Source of the DNA: Paludibacteraceae bacterium
GTDB lineage: Bacteria > Bacteroidota > Bacteroidia > Bacteroidales > Paludibacteraceae
Reading direction: 5' to 3'
Length of the DNA: 64,000 nucleotides
Assembly: GCA_024399955.1 (NCBI GenBank)
Contig: JAKSNH010000003.1
Location: 62,001 to 126,000, forward strand
A program made the position numbers and the translations under genes. Shown here one piece after another: positions 33,863 through 42,642 of this stretch (positions are counted from its first letter, which is position 1; every line of letters starts with the position of its first letter). The notes below the pieces were generated by a model that ran no database searches, was not told the origin of the DNA, and saw nothing but the letters and a program-made list of their open reading frames with translations.

Positions 33863-34505
33863 CTACGTGAGTGGTTGCAATAACAGGGGCAGTTGCCTTA
33901 ACATCCTCCGAAGGATGCAGCACCTTGATCAGGTTACCGAACATCAGCTGAACGGCAATGGCCAGAACGACTACTCCAAAGAACTTACGAATGATATAGA
34001 GCGAAACAGGTTTGAGGTATCGTATTATCCAGTGGGTTCCGGCCAATACAGCAAACAAGAACACCATGCATAAACCAATAGCAATCAATAAGTTAATGAC
34101 GGCATAGTCGGTAGTTAAAGACAGCATCGCCGTGAAGGCTCCCGGACCGGCATACATAGGGAAGGCCAGCGGAACGAGGTCACCACTTGCACCTAAATCG
34201 GAGGGCTTGAAAATAACGATATCCAGCAGCATTTCCAGTGCCATAAGGAAGATGACAAAACCACCGGCGATGGCAAAGTACTCGGGCTTAATGCCAAAGA
34301 TTTTCATCACGATATCTCCCATCAGCAGGAACGCGCATAATATAATAAAAGAATATATGCACACGCGCACGGGATGAATGGTTGTTCCGTTCTCCTCCAT
34401 GGAGATTGTAATCGGGATATTGCCAAACGGATCGATGATGGCGATTAAGAAAATAAATGCAGAAATTATCTGCCAAAAATCAGTTGTTCCTAAGAATTCC
34501 AGCAT
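33825..34505 (-). CDS. MarC-family integral membrane protein
   Basis: 226 residues with six predicted membrane helices. The motif FLIAIIDPFGNIPI at the first helix and the AGPGAFTAMLSL segment in the middle are characteristic of the MarC/UPF0056 family; its function is unknown despite the historical drug-resistance name. The C-terminal tail (about residues 200-226) is soluble. The gene has its own promoter, which overlaps the divergent efp promoter, and its 3' end overlaps the QueG-like gene. Confidence 0.93.
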   Translation of the reverse strand: MLEFLGTTDFWQIISAFIFLIAIIDPFGNIPITISMEENGTTIHPVRVCIYSFIILCAFLLMGDIVMKIFGIKPEYFAIAGGFVIFLMALEMLLDIVIFKPSDLGASGDLVPLAFPMYAGPGAFTAMLSLTTDYAVINLLIAIGLCMVFLFAVLAGTHWIIRYLKPVSLYIIRKFFGVVVLAIAVQLMFGNLIKVLHPSEDVKATAPVIATTHVDAVSGNVEGISF

Positions 34506-34536
34506 AGTAAATTGTATTAGATTTCAAATTTGCGTG

Positions 34537-34567
34537 CAAAAATACAAAAAAATTTGCATATATCAAA
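34537..34567 (-). promoter_or_regulatory. Promoter of the marC-queG-rpiB operon
   Basis: Minus strand: TTTG (34567-34564) and TATTTTTG (34544-34537), spacing 19 bases. It overlaps the efp promoter on the other strand. Confidence 0.65.
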
Positions 34568-34584
34568 AAAAAATTGTAACTTTG
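34553..34584 (+). promoter_or_regulatory. Promoter of efp
   Basis: TTTG at 34553-34556 and TAACTTTG at 34577-34584, spacing 20 bases. It overlaps the divergent marC promoter. Confidence 0.75.
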
Positions 34585-34620
34585 CAGCGATATTTGATTT
34601 AAATATAAAAATAAATAATT

Positions 34621-35184
34621 ATGATTAACTCACAAGACATCAAGAACGGCGTATGTATCCGCATGGATGGTCGTTTGTATTTTGTTATTGAATTTCTTCA
34701 CGTAAAACCGGGTAAAGGTAACACCATTATGCGTGTTAAATTCAAAGATGTAGTAGATGGTCGTGTTTTGGAGCGCCGTTTCAATATCGGAGAGAAACTG
34801 GAAGATGTACGTGTAGAGCGTCGTCCTTATCAATATCTCTATGCCGAGGGACAAGATTACATTTTCATGAATCAAGAGACGTATGAGCAAATTCCTATTG
34901 CTCACGATCTGATTACGGGTGTAGATTTCCTGAAGGAAGGTATGATTTGCGATGTAGTAAGTGATGCATCTACGGATACCGTATTATTTGCCGAATTACC
35001 GACGAAAGTAGAGTTGGCAATTGCTTATACGGAGCCCGGATTGAAGGGTGATACGGCAACCAACACCTTGAAGCCCGCTAAGTTGGAGACGGGTGCAGAG
35101 ATTCGTGTACCATTGTTCATCAACGAGGGTGAGATTATTCGCGTGGATACCCGCGACGGAAGTTATTGCGAACGTGTACGTTAA
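34621..35184 (+). CDS. efp: Elongation factor P
   Basis: Relieves ribosome stalling at polyproline stretches. 187 residues in three beta domains. The tip loop is KPGKGNT with the modifiable lysine at residue 32. The C-terminal OB fold ends in the signature GAEIRVPLFINEGEIIRVDTRDGSYCER. No EpmA/EpmB or other modification enzyme is in the window, so the modification state is unknown. It is monocistronic, from its own promoter to a bidirectional terminator. Confidence 0.98.
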   Translation: MINSQDIKNGVCIRMDGRLYFVIEFLHVKPGKGNTIMRVKFKDVVDGRVLERRFNIGEKLEDVRVERRPYQYLYAEGQDYIFMNQETYEQIPIAHDLITGVDFLKEGMICDVVSDASTDTVLFAELPTKVELAIAYTEPGLKGDTATNTLKPAKLETGAEIRVPLFINEGEIIRVDTRDGSYCERVR

Positions 35185-35212
35185 TGAAAGGGGCAGGGGA
35201 AATGCGAACAAA

Positions 35213-35249
35213 AAAATGCAAGTCATTGAATCATCAAGACTTGCATTTT
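35213..35249. terminator. Bidirectional terminator between efp and tRNA-Asn
   Basis: A 12-bp stem AAAATGCAAGTC/GACTTGCATTTT with a 13-base loop. On the plus strand the stem is followed by T-rich ATACTTTT, and on the minus strand by a run of T, so it can end both efp and the tRNA transcript. Confidence 0.85.
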
Positions 35250-35260
35250 ATACTTTTAAG

Positions 35261-35334
35261 CGCTCCCTCTAGGACTTGAACCTAGGACCCCCTGATTAAC
35301 AGTCAGATGCTCTAACCGACTGAGCTAAGGAAGC
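35261..35334 (-). tRNA. tRNA-Asn (anticodon GTT)
   Basis: Complete minus-strand cloverleaf. Acceptor GCTTCCT/AGGGAGC, D stem GCTC/GAGC, anticodon stem closing on loop CTGTTAA with anticodon GTT, T stem CTAGG/CCTAG with loop TTCAAGT, and discriminator G as expected for Asn. The 3' CCA is not encoded. Confidence 0.96.
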
Positions 35335-35355
35335 TTGCTTTTCCAAAAGCGAGTG

Positions 35356-35387
35356 CAAAGGTACTGCTTTTTTTTGGATTGACCAAA
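35356..35387 (-). promoter_or_regulatory. Promoter of tRNA-Asn
   Basis: Minus strand: TTTG (35387-35384) and TACCTTTG (35363-35356), spacing 20 bases, 22 bases before the tRNA 5' end. Confidence 0.78.
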
Positions 35388-35457
35388 TATTTTTCAAAAA
35401 AAATGCAATTTTAATGAAAAAAAGTTTGTTATTACTCGTTCAATAGCATAAAAACCA

Positions 35458-36462
35458 ATGAAAAAGGTATTAGGTTTAGGCAATGCGCTGACCGATATTT
35501 TACTGCAGGTTAGCGAAGATGATTTAAGAGAATTAGGACTTCCGAAGGGTTCCATGAACCTTATTTCGATGGAACAATGTGAGAAAATCCACACGCGTTT
35601 TGCGTCCGTTCGTAAGAAAATGGTTGCAGGAGGAAGTACCAGTAACACCATTACGACCATCACCCAATTAGGCGGTAAGGCTGCTTTTGTTGGTAAGATT
35701 GGAAATGATGAGATGGGTGACTTCTACCGAGACGATCTTAAAAAGAACGGCGTCAATCCTCTTCTGCTGCAAAGTGACAAGATGTCAGGGTGTTCCATCG
35801 TGTTGATTACGCCAGACGGCGAGCGCACGATGGCTACTTTCTTGGGAGCCGCTGCGGACATGCATGCCAGCGATATCCATAGCAGCATGTTTGACGGATA
35901 TGATATCTTCCATTTGGAAGGTTACCTGGTGCAAGACCACGAACTAATTGAGAAAGCCATGCGGTTAGCGAAACAGTCCGGATGCCTCGTGTCATTGGAT
36001 TTGGCTTCGTATAACATTGTGAACGAGAACCATACATTCTTGCAGGATTTGATTCATAAATACGTGGATATCGTCTTTGCCAATGAGGACGAGAGTTATG
36101 CTTACACCCATTTGGATCCTGAAGAATCCGTTGATGATATTGCTAAGCAATGTAGCATAGCCGTTGTTAAAGTCGGTAAGCGTGGCAGTTATGTGCAGCA
36201 AAATGACAAGCGTTACCAAATCGGTGCCATCACCACGTCTTGCACGGACTCAACCGGAGCCGGAGACTTGTATGCCGGAGGCTTCTTGCATGCTTTGTCG
36301 GACGGTTTTGATATCCACCGTTGCGGAGAAATAGGCACTATTGCTGCCGGACGCGTAGTAGAGATTATTGGAACTAAATTAAGTGATGCCACTTGGGATG
36401 AGATTCGTCGTATATGCGCCTTGTACCGTGGTTTCATGATGAAGTATAATGTCGAAAATTAG
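35458..36462 (+). CDS. PfkB-family sugar/adenosine kinase
   Basis: 334 residues of the ribokinase superfamily. The N-terminal motif GNALTDILLQV, the substrate loop MVAGGSTSNTITTITQLGG and the C-terminal catalytic motif DSTGAGDLYAGGFLHAL (Asp base and anion hole) are all visible. Similarity to the adenosine-kinase-like subgroup is my reading, but the substrate cannot be fixed by eye. It starts a plus-strand run with plsC, dacB, birA and rmlB; its 3' end overlaps plsC by 14 bases. No clear promoter motif was found in the 120 bases upstream. Confidence 0.92.
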   Translation: MKKVLGLGNALTDILLQVSEDDLRELGLPKGSMNLISMEQCEKIHTRFASVRKKMVAGGSTSNTITTITQLGGKAAFVGKIGNDEMGDFYRDDLKKNGVNPLLLQSDKMSGCSIVLITPDGERTMATFLGAAADMHASDIHSSMFDGYDIFHLEGYLVQDHELIEKAMRLAKQSGCLVSLDLASYNIVNENHTFLQDLIHKYVDIVFANEDESYAYTHLDPEESVDDIAKQCSIAVVKVGKRGSYVQQNDKRYQIGAITTSCTDSTGAGDLYAGGFLHALSDGFDIHRCGEIGTIAAGRVVEIIGTKLSDATWDEIRRICALYRGFMMKYNVEN

Positions 36463-37156
36463 GGTTTTATATCAGTATTTGATAGCCTTACCTATCCTTT
36501 TTGTACTCACAATGCTCTGCGCTGTGATTACTTTGTTGGCTTTTCCATGGAAGAATAGTTGGTGGCTCAATCGCATCCAAGCATTATGGGCAAGGATGTG
36601 GTGTTATCTGACCTTTGTGCCGGTTAAGGTGGTAGGGCTGGAATATATCCGCCAGCACCAGAGTTATGTGTTTGTGGCCAACCATCAATCCACTTTTGAT
36701 ATCTTTGTGTTGTACGGTTGGTTGCCGGTGGTATTCAAATGGCTGATGAAGAAAGAAGTGAGTCACATTCCGGTGGTGGGATTGGCTTGTCGCGCCGCGG
36801 GACATATCTTTATTGATCGCCGCCATGCCAGGGCCGCCACTCAGAGTTTACAAGCGGTAGAAGAGCAACTCAAAGATGGTATATCTACGGTCATCTTCCC
36901 CGAGGGGACACGTTCGTATGACGGACAATTAGGAGCCTTCAAGCGTGGTGCGTTCCAGATTGCATGGGACCTGAACTTACCTGTTATTCCAATCTGTTTA
37001 GATGGGTGTTATCAGGTGATGAATAGATTTGCCAAATCGGTTACTCCCCATCCTATTACGGCTACTATATTGCCCGAAATGGACCTGCATCAATATGCTA
37101 CGATGGAGGAATCTATTCAGGCCGTACGAGATGCTATTGCAACAGCGCAACATTAA
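36449..37156 (+). CDS. plsC: 1-acyl-sn-glycerol-3-phosphate acyltransferase
   Basis: Makes phosphatidic acid from lysophosphatidic acid at the inner membrane. 235 residues with an N-terminal membrane helix (about 10-30). The catalytic HX4D box is NHQSTFD, and the acceptor-binding motif is FPEGTRSYDGQLGAFKRGAF. It overlaps the preceding kinase gene by 14 bases and its stop is one base before the start of dacB. Confidence 0.95.
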   Translation: MSKIRVLYQYLIALPILFVLTMLCAVITLLAFPWKNSWWLNRIQALWARMWCYLTFVPVKVVGLEYIRQHQSYVFVANHQSTFDIFVLYGWLPVVFKWLMKKEVSHIPVVGLACRAAGHIFIDRRHARAATQSLQAVEEQLKDGISTVIFPEGTRSYDGQLGAFKRGAFQIAWDLNLPVIPICLDGCYQVMNRFAKSVTPHPITATILPEMDLHQYATMEESIQAVRDAIATAQH

Positions 37157-37157
37157 G

Positions 37158-38570
37158 ATGAAACATTGTATTACAATCATATCATTTCTGCTGGCTATTC
37201 AGTTGCATGCTTCTTCTATTAGCATTCTCACCTCAGCCGCAGCCACTAAGAACGCCAATATAGGTATATTGATTAAGCGTCTTAGTTCCGGAGAAGTGGT
37301 GGATTCCCATCGTTCCGCCAATCTGATTCCTCCGGCATCCACTATGAAATTATTTACTACCGCCACGGCGTTAGAGCAATTAGGTAGTGGCTATCGTATC
37401 CCTACTTATCTCAAGTACACCGGCACGATTGAGCAGGGTGTGTTGCATGGTGATTTATACATTGTTGGTCAAGGTGATCCTACTTTAGGTGGGCGCAATT
37501 GGGGCAGCACTAATTTCTTGTACCAATGGTCCAAGGCTATTCGTCAGGCAGGCATCACGCGCATTGATGGTAGCATCATAGGGGATGTGTCCTATTATGA
37601 TGGTGATGCGATTAGTCCGGGGTGGTTGTATGAAGATATGGGTAATTACTACGCTCCCGGTATTTTTGCGTTGGCATATATGGATAATACCACCAATATC
37701 CAATTACGCAGCGGAGCGATTGGTTCGGTAGCCACCGTCATCAAGACCATTCCTGAGATTCCCGGACTGCAGTTTGAGAACCATATCCGTTGCACGGAAA
37801 TCAATTATGATGGTGCTTTTGTGCATGGTCTGCCTTATCAGAACTGCCGTTACCTAACCGGCAGCATCCCATCTAACCACGGTTCATTTGGTGTGCAAGG
37901 TGACATACCCAATCCGGCTTTGCTACTGGCGCAGCACCTCACTCAACGCCTGCGCCACGATGGAATAGAAGTGCGAGACTCAGCTAATTATATTGCCGAA
38001 GACGACCGCAAGGTCAAGACCCTGCTCTATACGCATTATTCAGATTCATTGGCAGCTATTGTGAGGGCTACCAACCAACATTCCATCAACCTGAACGCCG
38101 AAATGTTATTCCGTAACTTAGGGTCACAACGAGGACTGCCTTGCACTATCCATAACGCATCCGAAGTCATCAAGCAGTTCTGGCACAATCGCGGTGTGGA
38201 TATCTTTACGGCATGTATATTAGATGGTTGTGGTTTGGCGCCACAAAACGGACTTAGTGCTGATAATTTTGTTAATCTGCTCACATATATGGCACGCAGC
38301 CGCGAGCACACAGCGTTTGTGCAATCTCTGCCTACCAGCGGTCAATCCGGCACACTGAAAGGCTTTTTGGCAAGAACCGAATTGGACGGTAAAGTGCATG
38401 CTAAGTCGGGTACGATTAAGGGTACTAAGAACTACGCCGGCTATATTGATTTGCCGGATGGAGATAAGTTAGTGTTTGCTGTGTTGGTCAATAGTGGTTC
38501 CGGCACCAATAAGCAAATCCAACACGCCATAGAACAGTACTTGTTAGATGTATATCGCCACTATAAATAG
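37158..38570 (+). CDS. dacB: D-alanyl-D-alanine carboxypeptidase/endopeptidase (PBP4, class C)
   Basis: Periplasmic peptidase S13 trimming peptidoglycan stem peptides. 470 residues from the ATG at 37158, chosen because it yields a clean signal peptide (FLLAIQLHASS). Active-site motifs are STMK at 61-64, an SIN triad near residue 312 and KSGT near residue 415. The spacing between SxxK and SxN is long, as in PBP4, which has an inserted domain. It overlaps the birA start by 23 bases. Confidence 0.96.
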   Translation: MKHCITIISFLLAIQLHASSISILTSAAATKNANIGILIKRLSSGEVVDSHRSANLIPPASTMKLFTTATALEQLGSGYRIPTYLKYTGTIEQGVLHGDLYIVGQGDPTLGGRNWGSTNFLYQWSKAIRQAGITRIDGSIIGDVSYYDGDAISPGWLYEDMGNYYAPGIFALAYMDNTTNIQLRSGAIGSVATVIKTIPEIPGLQFENHIRCTEINYDGAFVHGLPYQNCRYLTGSIPSNHGSFGVQGDIPNPALLLAQHLTQRLRHDGIEVRDSANYIAEDDRKVKTLLYTHYSDSLAAIVRATNQHSINLNAEMLFRNLGSQRGLPCTIHNASEVIKQFWHNRGVDIFTACILDGCGLAPQNGLSADNFVNLLTYMARSREHTAFVQSLPTSGQSGTLKGFLARTELDGKVHAKSGTIKGTKNYAGYIDLPDGDKLVFAVLVNSGSGTNKQIQHAIEQYLLDVYRHYK

Positions 38571-39285
38571 CACGAATGACTATCTGCGTTTACACCCCGA
38601 TGTTGTGACTCTGCGCACGGATTTCCAAACGGCTGGACGAGGACAGGCAGGCAATCATTGGGAGAGCGAACAGGGTCAGAACCTACTATTCTCTACGCGG
38701 CTGAAGGAAATAGGATTAGCGGCTACGGACCAATGGTTCATCAATATGCTGGTGGCGGTGGCTTTATATGAAACGCTAAACACTAAACTCTCAACTCTGA
38801 ACTCAACGCTCACCATCAAATGGCCTAACGACCTTTATTATGGAGATAAGAAACTGGCAGGCGTACTGATTGAAAACACACTATTAGGCAATCGTATTGT
38901 GGATTCGATTATAGGAATAGGTCTAAATCTTAACCAAACGGAGTGGCATAGTGATGCCCCTAATCCTGTTTCGCTCAAGCAGATAACCGGCGAGGATTAC
39001 GACCCTGACGAAATGATGAACATATTCCTCGGGACCCTGAACGAATTAGTGCCTGAGATAAATCATCTTCGCGCATATTACATGCAGCATTTATACCGAC
39101 GGGAAGGTTTTTATTGGTGGGAAGAGCGAGAGGTGAGCACGATGCCGACTATGAATGGTCAACGAACGGAGCAATCCTTTGAGGCGCAGATAGTGGATAT
39201 CACTTCACAAGGCGAGTTGGTGCTGCAGACGCGCAACCAAGACATTAAGACATATCATTTTAAGCAAATTAAATATATACTATAA
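38548..39285 (+). CDS. birA: Biotin-[acetyl-CoA carboxylase] ligase
   Basis: Attaches biotin to carboxyl carrier proteins. 245 residues with the ATP/biotin-binding GRGQAGNHWESEQGQNL motif and KWPNDLYYGDKKLAGVLIE. There is no N-terminal helix-turn-helix, so it is a monofunctional ligase and not a repressor. Odd: the helix before KWPNDL contains ETLNTKLSTLNSTLT, encoded by degenerate heptamers, whereas relatives are shorter there. It lies 1 base upstream of rmlB and overlaps dacB by 23 bases. Confidence 0.94.
   Translation: MYIATINSTNDYLRLHPDVVTLRTDFQTAGRGQAGNHWESEQGQNLLFSTRLKEIGLAATDQWFINMLVAVALYETLNTKLSTLNSTLTIKWPNDLYYGDKKLAGVLIENTLLGNRIVDSIIGIGLNLNQTEWHSDAPNPVSLKQITGEDYDPDEMMNIFLGTLNELVPEINHLRAYYMQHLYRREGFYWWEEREVSTMPTMNGQRTEQSFEAQIVDITSQGELVLQTRNQDIKTYHFKQIKYIL
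38773..38812 (+). repeat. Heptamer repeat tract inside birA
   Basis: Units ACGCTAA, ACACTAA, ACTCTCA, ACTCTGA and ACTCAACGCTCA follow one another with a 7-base period. The translated product matches the miaB insertion (KLSTLN). Confidence 0.7.
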
Positions 39286-39286
39286 T

Positions 39287-40417
39287 ATGAAAAGCATCAT
39301 TATTACCGGCGGAGCCGGATTTATTGGAAGTCATGTAGTACGACTCTTTGTAAACAAGTACCCTAATTACCGCATTATCAATGTGGACAAACTTACTTAT
39401 GCAGGCAATTTAGCTAATCTCAAGGACATTGAGGACAAGCCTAATTATCGTTTTGTGAAGGCAGATATTTGTGATTTTGATACTATCTATGCCCTCATGC
39501 AAGAGGAGCAGGTGACCGGTGTCATTCACTTGGCGGCCGAGAGCCATGTGGACCGTTCCATCAAGGATCCGTTCACTTTTGCTCGCACCAATGTGATGGG
39601 CACTCTGTCTATGTTACAGGCAGCTAAACTATATTGGGAGAGTCTGCCCGAGAAGTTTGAAGGCAAGCGTTTCTATCATATCTCCACCGACGAGGTATAT
39701 GGTGCATTAGAGATGACCCATCCCGAAGGTATCAAACCGCCATTTACCACCACGGCATCGTCGTCGGAGCATCATTTGGCTTATGGTGAGAAGTTCTTCA
39801 CGGAGGATTTGAAGTACATGCCTCATAGTCCATATAGTGCATCTAAGGCGAGCAGCGACCATTTTGTTCGTGCTTTCCATGACACCTACGGGATGCCCAC
39901 TATCGTGACTAATTGTTCCAATAACTACGGTCCCTATCAGTTCCCCGAGAAACTGATTCCACTCTTCATTAATAACATCCGTCATCGTAAACCGCTGCCG
40001 GTTTATGGCAAGGGCGAGAACGTGCGTGACTGGCTGTTTGTGGAGGATCATGCGCGAGCCATTGATTTGATTTTCCATAAGGGAACCATCGCTGATACGT
40101 ATAACATCGGTGGCTTTAATGAATGGAAGAACATCGACATCATCAAGGTGCTGATTAAGACTGTGGATAAACTGTTAGGCCGTCCCGAAGGGGCCGATAT
40201 GGATCTTATCACCTATGTAACAGACCGTGCCGGACATGATATGCGATATGCTATTGACTCCAGTAAACTGCAACGCGAATTAGGTTGGGAACCGTCTCTG
40301 CAATTTGAGGAAGGCATTGAAAAGACCGTTCGCTGGTATTTGGATAATCAAGATTGGATGGATAACATCACTTCCGGCGAGTACGAGAAGTATTACGAGG
40401 ATATGTACACTTATTAA
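39287..40417 (+). CDS. rmlB: dTDP-glucose 4,6-dehydratase
   Basis: Converts dTDP-glucose to dTDP-4-keto-6-deoxyglucose for deoxysugar (for example rhamnose) synthesis. The 376-residue SDR enzyme has the NAD motif GGAGFIGSH near residue 7, the STDEVYG active-site segment with catalytic Asp-Glu, and YSASKASSDHFVRAF with the Tyr-x3-Lys pair. No rmlA, rmlC or rmlD is in the window, so the pathway partners lie elsewhere. It is the last gene of the kinase-plsC-dacB-birA run and is followed by hairpin repeat copy 2. Confidence 0.96.
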   Translation: MKSIIITGGAGFIGSHVVRLFVNKYPNYRIINVDKLTYAGNLANLKDIEDKPNYRFVKADICDFDTIYALMQEEQVTGVIHLAAESHVDRSIKDPFTFARTNVMGTLSMLQAAKLYWESLPEKFEGKRFYHISTDEVYGALEMTHPEGIKPPFTTTASSSEHHLAYGEKFFTEDLKYMPHSPYSASKASSDHFVRAFHDTYGMPTIVTNCSNNYGPYQFPEKLIPLFINNIRHRKPLPVYGKGENVRDWLFVEDHARAIDLIFHKGTIADTYNIGGFNEWKNIDIIKVLIKTVDKLLGRPEGADMDLITYVTDRAGHDMRYAIDSSKLQRELGWEPSLQFEEGIEKTVRWYLDNQDWMDNITSGEYEKYYEDMYTY

Positions 40418-40473
40418 TCTTTTGCGGGGCAGAAAACAATTCGTTCTCTGCCTCGCTCCGTATATGCGTGTAA
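40417..40473. repeat. Hairpin intergenic repeat, copy 2
   Basis: The 33-base hairpin at 40424-40456 matches copy 1 at 18721-18753 except in the loop, and shares the flanking TTAATCT and TATATGC words. It begins 6 bases after the rmlB stop. A T-tract is lacking, so it is not a standard terminator. Confidence 0.8.
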
Positions 40474-40552
40474 TTGGCTCTTCGTCAAGGTTCTGCTTAA
40501 GGTGTGATTAAGGTGTTACTAACAAAGGGTGCGGCAAGGTGCAACACCCCCA

Positions 40553-41437
40553 TCACCACGAAAGAACAATCGGCAAATGATCCGAATAGCCGGACCTATC
40601 ATAGTTGAATCCTACAAAAGTGCGTCTCGGCTTTTTTCCAAGAAACTTCGTGTCCTCACACAGCAAAAAATCCGCATCAAATATGCGCACAGAAGCATTC
40701 AACAATGCTTTAGAAACATAAAATTGATCAAGACACGTCCAAATGCCATTATAACGATGAGAACCCGCGTTGGCATTCGTCCAAACAAGCATACGATTTG
40801 TCATCTGATTAAGGTCATCTTCCGGACCTGTATTCATATCACCCATCACCACAATTCGAGCATCGGAATGCCACAACAGAATACTATCTATCTTATTCTG
40901 TATCACCGACTTAGCCTTTTGTCTCTTCCATTCTGAAGCAGCCTTACCTCCTAACATCGAGGGCAAGTGACATACAAAACAAAATAAGGTGTCCTTACTC
41001 GCCAATTCAACTCCTTTCACAAACAAAATATCCCTCGTCTTATCTTCTCCCAAATCAACCCGCAAAGGGGCGGCATCCATCGGAAAAAACTGCGTTGTAT
41101 CACACAACATAGCCACATCTACACCTCGTTCATCTTCGCTCTCAAAATGGATAGGTTTATACGGATAAATAGGCATTTTTCGACATAACATCTGCAAACA
41201 ACGGTCATTCTCGACCTCACATAATCCCACTATCGCCGGAGGAGTTCCTTCACCAATGATGCAAATCACTTTGGCAATGTTTTCGCACTTATTCTCCATA
41301 CGTTGATAAGACCAATGGCGGTCACCATCAGCAGTATATTCATAATCGTTTTTGAGCGAATCATGCCGATTATCAAAGAGGTTTTCTACATTGTAGGAAA
41401 CAACCGTAAAAAGCAATATACACAAGTAATGCCACAT
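40553..41437 (-). CDS. Endonuclease/exonuclease/phosphatase-family protein
   Basis: 294 residues of the EEP fold. VSYNVENLFDN contains the metal-binding Asn, GLCEVEND the Glu, VMGDMNTGPEDD the Asp/Asn pair and SDHLPIVL the catalytic Asp-His. The N terminus has only about ten hydrophobic residues before the first core strand, so export is uncertain; relatives in Bacteroidetes are often secreted or membrane proteins. The substrate may be DNA, phosphoinositide-like or sphingomyelin-like lipid; this cannot be told from sequence. It follows sufS directly (1-base contact) as the last gene of the long minus-strand run. Confidence 0.85.
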   Translation of the reverse strand: MWHYLCILLFTVVSYNVENLFDNRHDSLKNDYEYTADGDRHWSYQRMENKCENIAKVICIIGEGTPPAIVGLCEVENDRCLQMLCRKMPIYPYKPIHFESEDERGVDVAMLCDTTQFFPMDAAPLRVDLGEDKTRDILFVKGVELASKDTLFCFVCHLPSMLGGKAASEWKRQKAKSVIQNKIDSILLWHSDARIVVMGDMNTGPEDDLNQMTNRMLVWTNANAGSHRYNGIWTCLDQFYVSKALLNASVRIFDADFLLCEDTKFLGKKPRRTFVGFNYDRSGYSDHLPIVLSW

Positions 41438-42639
41438 TAGGAGAGCATCATAATGGCCTTCTTCAACGCAGCCACCAAAGCATCTATATCCTCTTTGGTA
41501 TTATACATGGCCACCGAAGCACGCAACGTGCCAGGCACCTGTAACTTATCTATCAAAGGCTCCGCACAATGATGACCTGTTCTAACTGCTACACCCTGTT
41601 GATCCAACAACGTACCAACATCAAAAGGATGCAAATGTTCCACATTAAACGACACAACTCCCGCTTTCCGTTGACCCGCAGCATAGATAATAACATTCGG
41701 TATAGAAGCCAATTGACTCTCTAAATAAACCGTCAACTCGGCCTCATACTTCTCAACCTCATCCCTACCTGCCATCTCTACATAATCTAAGGCCTTCTGC
41801 AAACCAAAACTACCGATGAAATCAGGAGTTCCTGCCTCAAACTTATAAGGTAACGTATTGTACGTTGTCTTATCAAACGAAACATGCTCTATCATCTCTC
41901 CTCCACCCTCTGCCGGAGGCAGTTGATCAAGCCACTCCTCCTTACCATACAATACACCTAATCCCGTTGGACCATAAATCTTATGGGCAGAAAAACTTAG
42001 AAAATCACAATCTAAATCTTGCACATCAACGCGTAAATGTGGAACACTTTGTGCAGCATCAACAGCCACAAGTATACCCCTTGCATGCGCCAAAGCAATC
42101 ATCTCCTTCACCGGATTAATAATACCTAACACATTGCTCACATGCGCCACACTTACCAAACGAGTCTTATCGGTCAATAAAGCCTTATAAGCCTCTATAT
42201 CCAACGTCAAATCATCACGCAATGGAATGACTCTCAATACCGCCTTTTTACGCTCACAAAGCATCTGCCAAGGTACAATATTAGAGTGATGCTCCATATA
42301 ACTAACCACAATCTCATCTCCCTCTTTCACCATCGCCTCTCCCAACGAAAAAGCCAACATATTGATGCTGTCGGTGGTTCCTTTGGTAAACACAATCTCT
42401 TTGGACGATTTAGCTCCAATAAAGTCCGCCACACGCTGACGCGCCTGCTCATGATGCTGAGTAGCCACCTGACTTAAATGATGCACACCACGATGAATAT
42501 TAGCATTCCACGAGGTATAAGCCTCCGTCATAGCCTCTAATACAACCTTCGGCTTCTGAGTAGTAGCCGCATTGTCCAGATACACTAAACGATGTCCGTG
42601 TACCTGCTCTCGTAATATATCAAAATCCTGTTCGCACAT
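41437..42639 (-). CDS. sufS: Cysteine desulfurase SufS
   Basis: PLP enzyme releasing sulfur from cysteine for Fe-S cluster assembly. The 400-residue length is typical. The PLP lysine is in FSAHKIYGPTG (about residue 222-224), the substrate-loop cysteine in RTGHHCAEP (about residue 360), and the N terminus has YLDNAATTQKP. The type II class is indicated by the short Cys loop. SufBCD are not adjacent. The gene starts 4 bases after gldB and its stop is next to the EEP gene start. Confidence 0.96.
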   Translation of the reverse strand: MCEQDFDILREQVHGHRLVYLDNAATTQKPKVVLEAMTEAYTSWNANIHRGVHHLSQVATQHHEQARQRVADFIGAKSSKEIVFTKGTTDSINMLAFSLGEAMVKEGDEIVVSYMEHHSNIVPWQMLCERKKAVLRVIPLRDDLTLDIEAYKALLTDKTRLVSVAHVSNVLGIINPVKEMIALAHARGILVAVDAAQSVPHLRVDVQDLDCDFLSFSAHKIYGPTGLGVLYGKEEWLDQLPPAEGGGEMIEHVSFDKTTYNTLPYKFEAGTPDFIGSFGLQKALDYVEMAGRDEVEKYEAELTVYLESQLASIPNVIIYAAGQRKAGVVSFNVEHLHPFDVGTLLDQQGVAVRTGHHCAEPLIDKLQVPGTLRASVAMYNTKEDIDALVAALKKAIMMLS

Positions 42640-42642
42640 AGG

